Below are positions 39,712-49,187 of a DNA stretch of 64,000 bases, piece by piece. Under the pieces are notes generated by a model. It ran no database searches. It saw only the letters and a program-made list of their open reading frames with translations, and had not been told where the DNA came from. The translations under genes and the position numbers were made by a program. Origin of the DNA: Nocardioides sp. Root682 (GTDB lineage: Bacteria; Actinomycetota; Actinomycetes; Propionibacteriales; Nocardioidaceae); NCBI RefSeq assembly GCF_001427795.1, contig NZ_LMHJ01000002.1, positions 248,001 to 312,000 of the forward strand, in the 5' to 3' direction. Every line of letters starts with the position of its first letter. Position 1 is the stretch's first letter.

Positions 39712-40932
39712 ATGGCCATCGCCGACGTCGCCCAGTACGCCCACCTGAGTGCCGAGGAGGTCGAGCAGATCGGGCGCGAGCTCGACACCATCCGTACCGA
39801 GATCGAGGAGTCGCGTGGAGCTGCCGACGCGGCGTACATCAACAAGGTGATCACCGCCCAGCGCTGGATGGCGGCGGTCGCCCGGATCGGCATGATCGTC
39901 AGCGCACCCCTCGACGCGAAGGTACGACGCCCCGTCGTGGTGGCCAGTGCGATCAGCCTCGGCCTGGCGAAGATCCTCGAGAACATGGAGATCGGCCACA
40001 ACGTCATGCACGGCCAGTGGGACTGGATGAACGACCCGGAGATCCACTCCTCGACGTGGGAGTGGGACACCGGCCAACCAGCCGAGCAGTGGAAGCACAG
40101 CCACAACTACATCCACCACCAGTTCACCAACGTCCTCGGCTACGACAACGACATCGGGTACGGGGTGCTGCGGATGGCGCGGGAGCAGAAGTGGCACCCG
40201 GTCAACCTCGGACAGCCGGTCTACAACGCGTTGCTGGCCGGCCTGTTCCAGTGGGGCGTGGCGCTGCACGACCTCGACCTCGAGGCGATCCGGAAGGGCA
40301 AGAAGGACCCGAAGGAGATGAAGCGCCAGCTCCGGCAGATCCTGAAGAAGGGCCGTAACCAGGTCCTCAAGGACTACGTGCTCTACCCGGCGCTGAGCGG
40401 CAAACAGTGGAGGTCGACGATCAAGGCCAACGCGAGCGCGAACCTGATGCGCAACCTGTGGTCCTACCTGATCATCTTCTGCGGGCACTTCCCCGACGGC
40501 GCCCTGCACTTCACCGAGGACGAGATCGATGAGGAGACCCGGGCGGAGTGGTACCTGCGGCAGGTCCTCGGGACCGCGAACTTCGAGGGCGGCACGCTGC
40601 TGCACCTGATGAGCGGCAACCTCGGCTACCAGATCGAGCACCACCTGTACCCCGACCTGCCGAGCAACCGCTACTCCGAGATCGCGCCTCGGGTGCGGGC
40701 CCTTTGCGACAAGTACGACATCCCGTACACGACCGGTCCGCTGCACCGGCAGTACGGCCAGGTGCTCCGGGTCATCATGAAGTTGTCGCTGCCCAACAAG
40801 TTCACGTCCGACGACAAGCCGCCCACCGGTGTGGACGTCACGATCGAGCACGGTCGCCAGCGCCAGGAGCTGCGTCAGCAGCGGCGCCGCGAGCTCGGCG
40901 GCTGGTCACGGTCCGATCAGGCCTCCGCCTGA
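39712..40932 (+). CDS. Fatty-acid desaturase, DesA3-like
   Basis: 406 residues, an integral membrane desaturase. Three histidine boxes: GHNVMHGQWDW, KHSHNYIHHQFTN and YQIEHHLYPDLPSN. Hydrophobic helices around 60-85 and 240-260 place it in the membrane. Together with the upstream reductase it probably makes delta-9 unsaturated acyl-CoA, as the DesA3/Rv3230c pair does. GAGGAG stands ahead of ATG 39712. The C-terminal 30 residues are basic (RQELRQQRRRELGGW). Confidence 0.92.
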   Translation: MAIADVAQYAHLSAEEVEQIGRELDTIRTEIEESRGAADAAYINKVITAQRWMAAVARIGMIVSAPLDAKVRRPVVVASAISLGLAKILENMEIGHNVMHGQWDWMNDPEIHSSTWEWDTGQPAEQWKHSHNYIHHQFTNVLGYDNDIGYGVLRMAREQKWHPVNLGQPVYNALLAGLFQWGVALHDLDLEAIRKGKKDPKEMKRQLRQILKKGRNQVLKDYVLYPALSGKQWRSTIKANASANLMRNLWSYLIIFCGHFPDGALHFTEDEIDEETRAEWYLRQVLGTANFEGGTLLHLMSGNLGYQIEHHLYPDLPSNRYSEIAPRVRALCDKYDIPYTTGPLHRQYGQVLRVIMKLSLPNKFTSDDKPPTGVDVTIEHGRQRQELRQQRRRELGGWSRSDQASA

Positions 40933-40943
40933 ACGGCCCCACG

Positions 40944-41261
40944 ATGCTGACCGAGATCGACGGCTTCGCCTGGCAGGGCGGGATCCTGGATCGTCGTCGG
41001 GTCACGCGCTGCGCACTCGCCCGGTTGTGTGGAGTGTGCGGGGAGACGCTCGGGCGCCCGATCGTGTTCGTGGGTGACGCCGAGGAGGAGGCCCGCAACA
41101 CGTTCCATCTGCCACCGCTGCACGAGGCGTGCGCGCGATCCCTCCTCGCATCCGTCGACGAAGGTGCCGTGCTCGTTCGCACCGGTGGCTTCGAGTTCGT
41201 GCGGCCCGGTCGTGACGACCCGGACCCGATGCCGAGGTTTGAGCCGAACTCCCGTGTGTGA
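40944..41261 (+). CDS. Hypothetical protein with CxxC motif
   Basis: 105 residues starting 12 bases after the desaturase stop, so probably in its operon. It has CALARLCGVCGETLGRPIVFVGD and LHEACARSLL. The four cysteines and a histidine suggest a small metal-binding domain. I do not recognise a family. Confidence 0.6.
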   Translation: MLTEIDGFAWQGGILDRRRVTRCALARLCGVCGETLGRPIVFVGDAEEEARNTFHLPPLHEACARSLLASVDEGAVLVRTGGFEFVRPGRDDPDPMPRFEPNSRV

Positions 41262-41292
41262 CGCGTTCGGTCTTCGTCCGTAGGCTCGAACC

Positions 41293-42747
41293 ATGACGGC
41301 ACCCACGGAGACGGCGACGCTCCTGAACCGGTTCGCGACGACGCTGCCGGAGCTGGCGCACGCGGCGCGGGCGGCGGACGTCCCCGATCCGCAGCTCCTG
41401 GTCCTGAACGAACCGCTGGCAGCGGAGCTGGGCCTCGACCCGCAGTGGCTCCGCACGCCGCAGGGAGTCGGCCTCCTCACCGGGACCGACCTGCCCGCCG
41501 GGGCGGCGCCCGTGGCACAGGCGTACGCCGGCCACCAGTTCGGGGGATTCACCCGGCTGGGCGACGGTCGCGCGTTGCTTCTCGGCGAGCTGACCGACAA
41601 CGACGGCCGCCTGCACGACCTGCACCTGAAGGGTTCGGGCCGTACGCCGTACGCCCGCGGGGGAGACGGCCTCGCGGCGGTCGGTCCGATGCTGCGCGAG
41701 TACGTCGTCAGCGAGGCCATGCACGCCCTCGGCATCCCGACGACCAGGTCACTGGCCGTGGTCGCCACGGGCCGGCCGGTCCGTCGCGAGACGATGTTGC
41801 CCGGCGCCGTACTCGCGCGGGTGGCGAGCAGCCACCTGCGGGTCGGCAGCTTCCAGTTCGTCCAGGCGGCGGGGGACATCGAGCTGCTGCGCCGGCTCGC
41901 GGACCACGCCATCGAGCGCCACCACCCCGCGGCGGCCTCGGACCCCGAGCCCTACCTGGCCTTCTACCGGTCGGTGGTCTCGGTGCAGGCCGGCCTCCTC
42001 GCCCGGTGGATGCTGGTCGGCTTCGTGCACGGCGTGATGAACACCGACAACATGACGATCTCCGGCGAGACCATCGACTACGGCCCGTGCGCGTTCCTGG
42101 ATGCGTACGACCCGTCGATGGTCTTCAGCTCGATCGACTCGGGCGGTCGCTACGCGTTCGCCAACCAGCCCGCCGCTGCGGCGTGGAACCTCGCCCGGCT
42201 CGCCGAGGCACTCCTTCCGCTGTTCCACGAGGAGCAGGACCGCGCCATCGAGATCGCGACCGAGGCGCTCGGCACCTTCCAGAGCGAGTACGACGCCGCA
42301 TGGGCCGCCGGGATGCGCGCGAAGCTCGGCCTGCCCGTCGGCCTCGAGCCGGACGCCGAACGGCTGGGGAAGGCCGTGCTCGGCCTCCTCGAGTCGAGCC
42401 ACGTCGACCACACGTCGTTCTGGAGGCACCTCGCGGCCGCGGCGCGCGGGGACGCCGAGCCGGTCCGCGGCCTGGTCCTCGACCTGCCCGCCATCGACAG
42501 CTGGCTCGAGCAGTGGCGTGGGCTGCGTCCCGACCCCGACGCGATGGACCGGGTCAACCCGATCAACATTCCCCGCAACCACCTCGTCGAGGAGGCGCTC
42601 GACGCGGCAACGGCCGGGGACCTCGCGCCGCTGGAGCGGTTGCTCGACGCGGTGCAGCACCCGTTCGACGCCGTACCCGGGAGGGAGCGGTACGCCGAGC
42701 CGGCGCCCGAGGACTTCGGTCGGTACCAGACCTTCTGCGGCACCTGA
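41293..42747 (+). CDS. selO: Protein adenylyltransferase SelO
   Basis: 484 residues, a pseudokinase-fold enzyme that transfers AMP to protein Ser/Thr/Tyr residues. It has [41 protein letters not shown] (ATP-binding), [28 protein letters not shown] (catalytic HGVMNTDN loop) and the C-terminal [13 protein letters not shown]. The terminal cysteine sits where eukaryotic SelO has selenocysteine. Linked to redox homeostasis. A single gene, convergent with the TetR gene. Confidence 0.93.
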   Translation: MTAPTETATLLNRFATTLPELAHAARAADVPDPQLLVLNEPLAAELGLDPQWLRTPQGVGLLTGTDLPAGAAPVAQAYAGHQFGGFTRLGDGRALLLGELTDNDGRLHDLHLKGSGRTPYARGGDGLAAVGPMLREYVVSEAMHALGIPTTRSLAVVATGRPVRRETMLPGAVLARVASSHLRVGSFQFVQAAGDIELLRRLADHAIERHHPAAASDPEPYLAFYRSVVSVQAGLLARWMLVGFVHGVMNTDNMTISGETIDYGPCAFLDAYDPSMVFSSIDSGGRYAFANQPAAAAWNLARLAEALLPLFHEEQDRAIEIATEALGTFQSEYDAAWAAGMRAKLGLPVGLEPDAERLGKAVLGLLESSHVDHTSFWRHLAAAARGDAEPVRGLVLDLPAIDSWLEQWRGLRPDPDAMDRVNPINIPRNHLVEEALDAATAGDLAPLERLLDAVQHPFDAVPGRERYAEPAPEDFGRYQTFCGT

Positions 42748-42764
42748 CCAGGGGGATCGGGGGC

Positions 42765-43364
42765 TCAGCCTGCCTGAAGTGCGGCGAGCAGGCGCGCGCA
42801 TCTCGCCGTCATGGTCGCGGCGTCCTGCTCGGGATGGTCGAGCCACCAGCGCACCACCGTGGTCACGGTGTTCAGCCAGATCTCGGTCATCATCGAGGCG
42901 TCCAGGTCGTCGTGGTTGTCACGCGCGGCGAGGAGCTCGTGGGTTCCGACGGAGCCGAGGTCTATCAGCTTGCGGCGGTACTGCAACGCCGCCTCGCGCA
43001 CGGTGGAGCCCGGGGGCAGGGTTTCGTCCCACAGCACCGCCCAGTCCTGGCGCCGCGGCTCGAGCGTCGCGAAGATCGCAGCGACCGTGTCGAGGGCCCG
43101 GGTCAGCGCGACCCCGTTCTGGACAGCCGTGACCGCTTCGACGATCTGATCCCCGGCTCGTTCCAGGCAGGCGAGGTAGAGCCCGTCCTTCGAGTCGAAG
43201 TACATGTAGATCAGCGGCTTGGAGATCCCGGCGCGCTGCGCGACCACGGTCAATGACGTGTGGGCGTAGCCGTGCATCCCCAGTTCCTCGGTCGCGATGT
43301 CGAGGATCTGTGCCTCACGTTCCTCGCGGGGGACGCCCTTGGTGCCGCTCGGGGACTTCGCCAT
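42765..43364 (-). CDS. TetR-family regulator
   Basis: 199 residues. N-terminal HTH: REAQILDIATEELGMHGYAHTSLTVVAQRAGISKPLIYMYFDSKDGLY. The ligand domain includes RQDWAVLWDETLPPGSTVREAAL. ATG 43364 is preferred over an upstream start that would run into the operator. It is divergent from the sterol-desaturase-like gene, and the symmetric 35-bp element between them is the likely binding site for repression of both. Confidence 0.9.
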   Translation of the reverse strand: MAKSPSGTKGVPREEREAQILDIATEELGMHGYAHTSLTVVAQRAGISKPLIYMYFDSKDGLYLACLERAGDQIVEAVTAVQNGVALTRALDTVAAIFATLEPRRQDWAVLWDETLPPGSTVREAALQYRRKLIDLGSVGTHELLAARDNHDDLDASMMTEIWLNTVTTVVRWWLDHPEQDAATMTARCARLLAALQAG

Positions 43365-43381
43365 GCGGCAACTGTACACGG

Positions 43382-43416
43382 AACTGATTCCTGGGTAAGT
43401 TACCCAAAAATCAGTT
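43382..43416. promoter_or_regulatory. 35-bp nested palindrome, TetR operator candidate
   Basis: AACTGATT at 43382 and AATCAGTT at 43409 enclose GGGTAA-G-TTACCC on exactly the same centre, with 3-base spacers on each side. It lies between the TetR and sterol-desaturase-like genes, overlapping the region where both promoters should be. Confidence 0.75.
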
Positions 43417-43430
43417 CAGGAGGCAGGTCC

Positions 43431-44330
43431 ATGTCCGACGCTTTGCTCCACACCATGCGTGACCCGATCAACCTGGCGATCCCGTTCTTCGTCCTCACCA
43501 TCGTCATCGAGCTGACGGCGCTGCACGTGCTCGTCGACGAACCTTCCGACCGATTCACGGTGCGCGACTCGGTCACCAGCATGTTCATGGGAGTCGGTGC
43601 ACTCTCGCTGGGCATCGTCTTTCGGGCGGTGTCGTTCCTCTTCTACGTGTTCCTCTACGTCCACGTCGCTCCCTGGCACCTGCCGGCGGACCACTGGGCG
43701 ACCTGGGTCGCGGTGTTCATCGCCGTCGACCTGCTCTGGTACACCTACCACCGGTGCTCGCACCGGATCCGCCTGATCTGGGCGGCGCACCAGGCCCACC
43801 ACAACAGCAACTACTTCAACACCTCGACCGCGACGCGGCAGAAGTGGAACCAGTGGTTCGAGAGCCTGATCTGGATCCCGTTGCCGCTTCTCGGCGTACC
43901 ACCGTGGATGGTGCTGGCGTTCTTCTCCTTCAACCTGATCTACCAGTTCTTCACCCACACCGAGACGATCGGCAAGCTTCCGCGAGCAGTCGAATTCGTG
44001 TTCAACACACCCAGCCACCACCGGGTCCACCATGGCAGCGACAAGGTCTACCTCGACCGCAACTACGGCGGTGTGCTGATCATCTGGGACCGGCTGTTCG
44101 GCACCTTCCAGCCGGAGCTGCACCGGCCGACGTACGGGCTGACCACACCGATCCACAGCAACAACCTGCTCGAGCTGCAGTTCCACGAGTACGCCGCGAT
44201 CGTCCGCGACGTGCGCGGATCGCGTTCGTGGCGCAGTCGCCTCGGCTACGTGTTCGGGCCCCCGGGGTGGGTCGCGGCCGACCGGCTGCCGGATCCGCTC
44301 GACCACGAACCCGTGGGCGCCGACGTCTGA
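43431..44330 (+). CDS. Sterol desaturase / fatty-acid hydroxylase family protein
   Basis: 299 residues with about four membrane helices. Histidine clusters: TYHRCSHR, WAAHQAHHNSNYFN and TPSHHRVHHGSDKVYLDRNYGG, the diiron site of the family. It likely hydroxylates or desaturates a lipid. AGGAGG stands before ATG 43431. Regulated by the divergent TetR through the palindrome at 43382-43416. It converges with the acyl-CoA ligase gene. Confidence 0.9.
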   Translation: MSDALLHTMRDPINLAIPFFVLTIVIELTALHVLVDEPSDRFTVRDSVTSMFMGVGALSLGIVFRAVSFLFYVFLYVHVAPWHLPADHWATWVAVFIAVDLLWYTYHRCSHRIRLIWAAHQAHHNSNYFNTSTATRQKWNQWFESLIWIPLPLLGVPPWMVLAFFSFNLIYQFFTHTETIGKLPRAVEFVFNTPSHHRVHHGSDKVYLDRNYGGVLIIWDRLFGTFQPELHRPTYGLTTPIHSNNLLELQFHEYAAIVRDVRGSRSWRSRLGYVFGPPGWVAADRLPDPLDHEPVGADV

Positions 44331-44366
44331 AGGCAGGCCAGCGCCTTCGGGCGCTGGCCGTCGCCC

Positions 44367-46139
44367 TCAGGTGTAGAGGCTGGCGATCCGGTCGGCGTAC
44401 TTCTCCTTGATCACCCGACGCTTCAGCTTGGAGGTCGGCGTCAGCTCGTCGGAGTCGGGCTGCCACTCGACACCGAGCACGCAGACCTTCTTGATCCGCT
44501 CGGCGTGGTTGAAGCCGGCCATCGCCGTGTCCAGGCCGGCTTCGATCTCCGCCACCACGACGGGGTGCTCGGCCAGGTCTGCCAGTGATGCGGCCGTGAT
44601 TCCCTGCGCGATCGCCCACGTCGGGGCGACATCGGGGTCGAGCAGCACCAGCGCCGCCGTGTACGGCTGGCCGTCACCCACGGCGAACGCCTGACCGACC
44701 AGCGGGATCGTCTTGAGTGCCGCTTCCAGGTTGGCCGGGCTGATGTTCTTGCCGCCAGCGGTGATGATCAGCTCCTTCTTGCGATCGATGATCCGGAGAC
44801 ATCCCTCGTCGTCGAGTACGCCGATGTCGCCGGTGTGCAACCAGCCCTCGGCGTCGAAGGCCTCTGCGGTCTTTTCCGGGTCGTCGAGGTAGCCGGGGCT
44901 CACCACGTCACCGCGGCAGATCACCTCGCCGTCCTCGGCCAGTGCGAGCTCCACGCCTGCGACCGCCCGTCCGACGGTGCCGGGCTTGATGTTGCGCACC
45001 GACAGGGTCATGGCGCCGCAGTTCTCCGACATGCCGTAGACCTCCGCGAGGGGAACGCCCAGCGCGTTGAACCACTCGATCACCTCTGCCGGGATCGGTG
45101 CAGCCCCGGTGATCGCGAACTCGGCCCGGTCGAGGCCCACCATCGCCCGAACGGCTGCGAGCCCACCGGACTGGACCTCGTCCCACACGGCATCCTGCTC
45201 GGGCGTGGACTGGCTCCAGCTGCGCGCCAGTCCGATCGGGAGAGCGACATCGATGGCTGCCGCGAAGGACGCTGCCCTGGCGGGGTCACGGCTCAACGCC
45301 CCCAGGATGCCGGCCCGCAGCTTCTCCCACACCCGCGGAACGCCGAAGATCACCTGCGGGCGAACCTCGACGAGGTAGGCCGACAGGGCCGAGGGGTCGG
45401 GGCAGCAAGAGACCTCAGGTGCATCGAAGGCCAGCAGGTAGTGGCTGACCGCGCGCTCGGCGATGTGCGCCATCGGCAGGTAGGACACGATCCGCTTGCC
45501 GGCCAGGGGTACCCCGAACTCGGTCTGCAGAGCCGACACCTCGGCGCACACGTTGCGGTGCGTGATCATCACGCCCTTGGGGCTCCCGGTGGTGCCGGAG
45601 GTGTAGATCACGGTGGCCAGGTCGTCGGGCAGGACGCGGGCGGCAGCCTCCTCGAGATCGGCGGCAGTCGCGCGGCCGACTTCGGCGAGAGTCACGACGT
45701 CGTCGCATTCCGGGGCTTCGTTGACGACGACGAAGTGGGTCAGGTCCGGCAAACGATCCACTGCGGCGTCGAAGCGACCCAGGAAGCCCTGGTCCTCGAC
45801 GATCGCGATCTTCGCGCGACAGTGTCCGGCAAGGTAGGCGATCTGCTCGGGGGAGGAGGAGTTGTAGATCGACACAGGGGTCCCCCCGGCGAAGAGCACG
45901 GCCAGGTCGGCCACGTGGAACTCGGGGATGTTGCGCATCATCAGCAACACCCGGTCGCCCCGTCGGACACCCAGGTCCCGCAGGCCAGCGGTCAGTCGCG
46001 CCACCCGATGGGCCAGCTCGTCAAAGGTCCACGTGCCCCAGGTGCCGTCGTCCTGCCGCCAGCGGACGGCCGTCCGCGAGCCGGATCGGGCAACGGTGGA
46101 GAGGAAGGCTTCGGTGACGGTGCGGGGGGCGGCGGACAC
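44367..46139 (-). CDS. Long-chain acyl-CoA synthetase (FadD15-like)
   Basis: 590 residues. It has ATVIYTSGTTGSPKGVMITHRNV, YGMSENCGAM, GWLHTGDIGVLDDEGCLRIIDRKKELIITAGGKNISPANLE and LTPTSKLKRRVI with the catalytic lysine. The length and ISPANLE segment fit the bubblegum/FadD15 class that activates long-chain acids for lipid synthesis. GTG 46139 is chosen because GAAGGAG precedes it by seven bases. It lies 47 bases after the WS/DGAT gene on the same strand, so fatty-acid activation and esterification are probably co-expressed. Confidence 0.92.
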   Translation of the reverse strand: MSAAPRTVTEAFLSTVARSGSRTAVRWRQDDGTWGTWTFDELAHRVARLTAGLRDLGVRRGDRVLLMMRNIPEFHVADLAVLFAGGTPVSIYNSSSPEQIAYLAGHCRAKIAIVEDQGFLGRFDAAVDRLPDLTHFVVVNEAPECDDVVTLAEVGRATAADLEEAAARVLPDDLATVIYTSGTTGSPKGVMITHRNVCAEVSALQTEFGVPLAGKRIVSYLPMAHIAERAVSHYLLAFDAPEVSCCPDPSALSAYLVEVRPQVIFGVPRVWEKLRAGILGALSRDPARAASFAAAIDVALPIGLARSWSQSTPEQDAVWDEVQSGGLAAVRAMVGLDRAEFAITGAAPIPAEVIEWFNALGVPLAEVYGMSENCGAMTLSVRNIKPGTVGRAVAGVELALAEDGEVICRGDVVSPGYLDDPEKTAEAFDAEGWLHTGDIGVLDDEGCLRIIDRKKELIITAGGKNISPANLEAALKTIPLVGQAFAVGDGQPYTAALVLLDPDVAPTWAIAQGITAASLADLAEHPVVVAEIEAGLDTAMAGFNHAERIKKVCVLGVEWQPDSDELTPTSKLKRRVIKEKYADRIASLYT

Positions 46140-46186
46140 GGGTGCTCCTTCAGGCTGATCTGGTTCGAGAACGGTGGCGGTGCGAG

Positions 46187-47602
46187 TCACTGCTTGGGGG
46201 CCCGTTGGGCGCGGGGCCGGCGGCCGCCCTCCGGGGCGAGCACCTTCTCGAGCTCGTCGAGGGCTTCCCCGGTGTGGACCGCCAGTCGCTGGAGGTGGGG
46301 GAGGCGGTCGCGGTCGCCGACGAAACCGATGCTCATCCGTCCGGAGATGGTGAACGCCGCGATGAACAGGCCCTGGCCATGGCTGAGGACGCCGAGCGGT
46401 GCCATCGACTCCAGGGCAGATCCGGCGAGGTGCTGTTGCTCCAGAGGCCCGGGAACGTTGGAGACGACCAGGTTGAAGGGCGGCTTGAGGCGGCCGCCGA
46501 GGCCGGTGAGCCCCTGGGCGACGTACGGCGCAAAGGAAAGGGCGCCGAAGCTGATGGCTGCCTGCTTGGTGAGTCCCTCCATGGACTCCTTGGTGGCCGT
46601 GCTCGACCGGTGGATCGCCTTGAGTCGCTCGACCGGATCTGCCAGGTCGGTCCACAGGTTCATGCTGGCGATCGTGAAGGCGTTGTTGGCGTTGTCCCCT
46701 GCGCCGAAGCGCACGGAGATCGGAGTGCCGGCCACCAGGCCCGTGTCGGGCAGGCTGCCGAGCTCGTCGAGGTAGCGACGCAGCCCGGCCGCGCAGATAC
46801 CGAGGAAGACGTCGTTGATGGTCACGTCTGCCCGGTCGGCAACGTCGCGGACGCGCTCGAAGTCGACCACCTGGGTGGCGACCCGGCGCTGCTTGCCGAC
46901 CCGACCGTTGAGGGCCAGGTCAGGGATTCGGTACGGCGTGGCCAGGTCAGGTGTCGACGGACGGACGGACTCCCTGAGCATCAGTCCGGTGCGCTTGGTC
47001 AGGCCCCGAACCGTGGTCACGAGATGCCTGGCCGGCGTGGGCTGAGGGTCGTCGCCCGTGACGCGGAGCGAACCCCTGCGGCCGATCGTCCACGGTGGGC
47101 GGACGGTCAGGTCCGTGGGATCCGCGCTGAGCATCCTCGCCATCAGGCGGGCACCGGCGACACCGTCGAAGAGGCTGTGGTGGAGCTTGATGTAGATGGC
47201 GAAGCGCCGATCGGTCAGACCTTCGATCAGGTGCACCTCCCACAAGGGCCGGCTCAGGTCCATCGGCTGGGAGTGCAGCCGGGAGACGAGCTCGCCGAGC
47301 TGGCGTTCACCGCCCGGCTGGGGCAGGGCGCTGTGCCGGAAGTGGTGGTCGAGGTCCACCTGGTCGGGAGCGAGCTGGACGAACGACGGCGCCACCGCCC
47401 GCAGGGACGCGTGGCGCAGGGCGAGGTCGAAGGGCGACGCGAAGTTGCGGGCCGATCGGAACTCCTCCACCAGTCGCTCGAGGTAGTCGGGTGGGGCGTC
47501 GTCCGGCATCGTGAAGCAAGCGAGGCCCGCGACGTGCTGCGGCGTCCTGGGGCTCTCCTGGAGCAGGAAGATCCGGTCGGCGACCCCAAGGCTTTTCGTC
47601 AT
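46187..47602 (-). CDS. Wax ester synthase / diacylglycerol acyltransferase (WS/DGAT)
   Basis: 471 residues. The catalytic motif HHSLFDG is complete, and NDVFLGICAAGLRRYL, PISVRFG and VVSNVPGP are the other conserved blocks of the family. The enzyme transfers acyl groups from acyl-CoA to diacylglycerol or fatty alcohols for storage lipid. The downstream ligase provides acyl-CoA. The C-terminus is basic (GGRRPRAQRAPKQ). It starts at ATG 47602 with the typical first residues SLGVADRIFLLQES. Confidence 0.92.
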   Translation of the reverse strand: MTKSLGVADRIFLLQESPRTPQHVAGLACFTMPDDAPPDYLERLVEEFRSARNFASPFDLALRHASLRAVAPSFVQLAPDQVDLDHHFRHSALPQPGGERQLGELVSRLHSQPMDLSRPLWEVHLIEGLTDRRFAIYIKLHHSLFDGVAGARLMARMLSADPTDLTVRPPWTIGRRGSLRVTGDDPQPTPARHLVTTVRGLTKRTGLMLRESVRPSTPDLATPYRIPDLALNGRVGKQRRVATQVVDFERVRDVADRADVTINDVFLGICAAGLRRYLDELGSLPDTGLVAGTPISVRFGAGDNANNAFTIASMNLWTDLADPVERLKAIHRSSTATKESMEGLTKQAAISFGALSFAPYVAQGLTGLGGRLKPPFNLVVSNVPGPLEQQHLAGSALESMAPLGVLSHGQGLFIAAFTISGRMSIGFVGDRDRLPHLQRLAVHTGEALDELEKVLAPEGGRRPRAQRAPKQ

Positions 47603-47698
47603 GGTGCAACCGTGTCAGCCGCGGCCCGGACCGGCTCGTTCGCCAGTCTGAAGTTCCGGCGTCAGGTTGGCCGCCGGTACAACCTGCCTGGTTGGCGG

Positions 47699-48937
47699 TC
47701 AACGGGAGCTGGTCGGCGGCCCGAATCGCTCCATCCAGCGCAGCGCCAGCTCCAGCTGAGTCGAGCGCTGCGTCAGTGGGTGGCCGATCAGCTCCTCGGC
47801 GCGGGCAATGCGGTAGCGGACAGTGTTCTTGTGGACGAACAGCTGCTCGGCTGTCGTCTCGACGTTGAGCGTCTTGAGGTAGACCAGCACGGTCTCGCGG
47901 ACCAGGCCCATGTTCTTGTCAGCGCCGGCCAGGGACCCGGCCTCTCGCAGCACCATGCGCCGCATCAGCTCGGAACCTTCGCCCATGATGCACAGGAGCT
48001 CGACGTCGGCATAGGCGACGAGCGGGGACAGCTGCGGGCCGTGCAGTGCGATGCGTTGGGCCGCCCGGGCTTCGGCGTGGCTGGTCCGGAAGCCCGGGAT
48101 GCCTGGTGCAGCGACCCCGATCGCCAGGTGCAGGCCGTCTTCCCGCAAGCCGTCGACGAGTCCGGGAAGGTGGCTGAAGTCGGGCTGGCCGGGCGTCGCC
48201 GCCCAACCCCACAGCTCACGGCTGCCGGCGACCATGGTCAGGGGCCGGGGCGCGCGGACGGCGTCGGCAACGTCCTGGGCTGCCTTCAGCAGCAGCGGTG
48301 CGGTCGACGCGCCGGCGTCGCCGGCCCACACGACGAAAGCCGTCTGCCAGTGCTGCAGCGCATGGCTGAGCGATCCGGAGAGATCAGCGCTCGACGGCGG
48401 CGAGTCGCCGAGCAGGGACTCGATCTGTGCGTTGCGGCGAGCGACCACGCCGTCGTGAAGGCGCTGTCGCTCTGCGACGAAGGCCTCGATCAGCGTCTCG
48501 ACGGCATCGTCCACCCAGCTGCTGGCACGCGCCCACATGAAGACCAGGATCTCGTCTCGTGGAGGAGCGGCTGTGTCACCAGTAGTGATGAAGGCGTCGA
48601 AGAACTGCAGGATGCTCTGTTGCCCGACCCGGTAGATCTTGAGCAGGACGACCAGGTCGTGTCCCCGGCGGGCCAGCGACAGCGCGAGATCGCTTGCCTG
48701 GGTCGGAAGGACGAGACGATGGTCGTCACCGAGCAGGGCGAGGAAGGCCCGCCACTGCGACCCCGTGCTCTTGTGCAGGTCCTGGACGAGGATCGGGTCG
48801 TTGGCGATCTCGGGGACCTGCTCGGTCACCGCGTCATCGACGGCGGCCACGAACGTCGCCACGACGTCATCGCGGGACGCGCGTTCCACGAAGTCCTGCA
48901 CCCAGGCCGCCAGGGCTGAGGAGCGCGCATCGGTCAC
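47699..48937 (-). CDS. PucR/CdaR-type transcriptional regulator
   Basis: 412 residues. The N-terminal region ALAAWVQDFVERASRDDVVATFVAAV is like RsbRD/PucR N-domains, a GGDEF-like middle follows, and the HTH_30 is at the C-terminus: LNVETTAEQLFVHKNTVRYRIARAEELIGHPL. GTG 48937 has GGAG seven bases before it; upstream codons are open but unlike the family. It is divergent from the GMC-oxidoreductase operon and is its likely activator in response to a substrate. Confidence 0.85.
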   Translation of the reverse strand: MTDARSSALAAWVQDFVERASRDDVVATFVAAVDDAVTEQVPEIANDPILVQDLHKSTGSQWRAFLALLGDDHRLVLPTQASDLALSLARRGHDLVVLLKIYRVGQQSILQFFDAFITTGDTAAPPRDEILVFMWARASSWVDDAVETLIEAFVAERQRLHDGVVARRNAQIESLLGDSPPSSADLSGSLSHALQHWQTAFVVWAGDAGASTAPLLLKAAQDVADAVRAPRPLTMVAGSRELWGWAATPGQPDFSHLPGLVDGLREDGLHLAIGVAAPGIPGFRTSHAEARAAQRIALHGPQLSPLVAYADVELLCIMGEGSELMRRMVLREAGSLAGADKNMGLVRETVLVYLKTLNVETTAEQLFVHKNTVRYRIARAEELIGHPLTQRSTQLELALRWMERFGPPTSSR

Positions 48938-49187
48938 GTGGATCTCCGGTTCTGGGGTCTGCCTCTCGTCGACCTGCACTGCTTTGTCCAGGTGGTTCTT
49001 GACGCCAAGGCAGTGTGCCGAATCTACATGAACAACTGACTTGGACAGCCGTTCAGGGAGGGCTGTTCGAGCTGGTTTGGACTGGTCCACAAGGTGGCTC
49101 GACAGCGCTGGACGTCGTCCCAAGACCGGCACCCGGTGGCGATGCGACCGTGGGGTCACCGAAGAAGCGACGACCGATGGGAACAAC

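Noticed and set aside
44835..46775. 646-codon frame antisense to the FadD gene
   Set aside because: A shadow of a confident acyl-CoA ligase; no motif.
46142..48919. 925-codon plus-strand frame across WS/DGAT and PucR genes
   Set aside because: Antisense to two confident genes, with no domain.
49041..49070. ACAGCC/GGCTGT inverted repeat upstream of the GMC gene as the PucR operator
   Set aside because: The arms are only six bases, and similar weak repeats are expected by chance in this GC-rich DNA.
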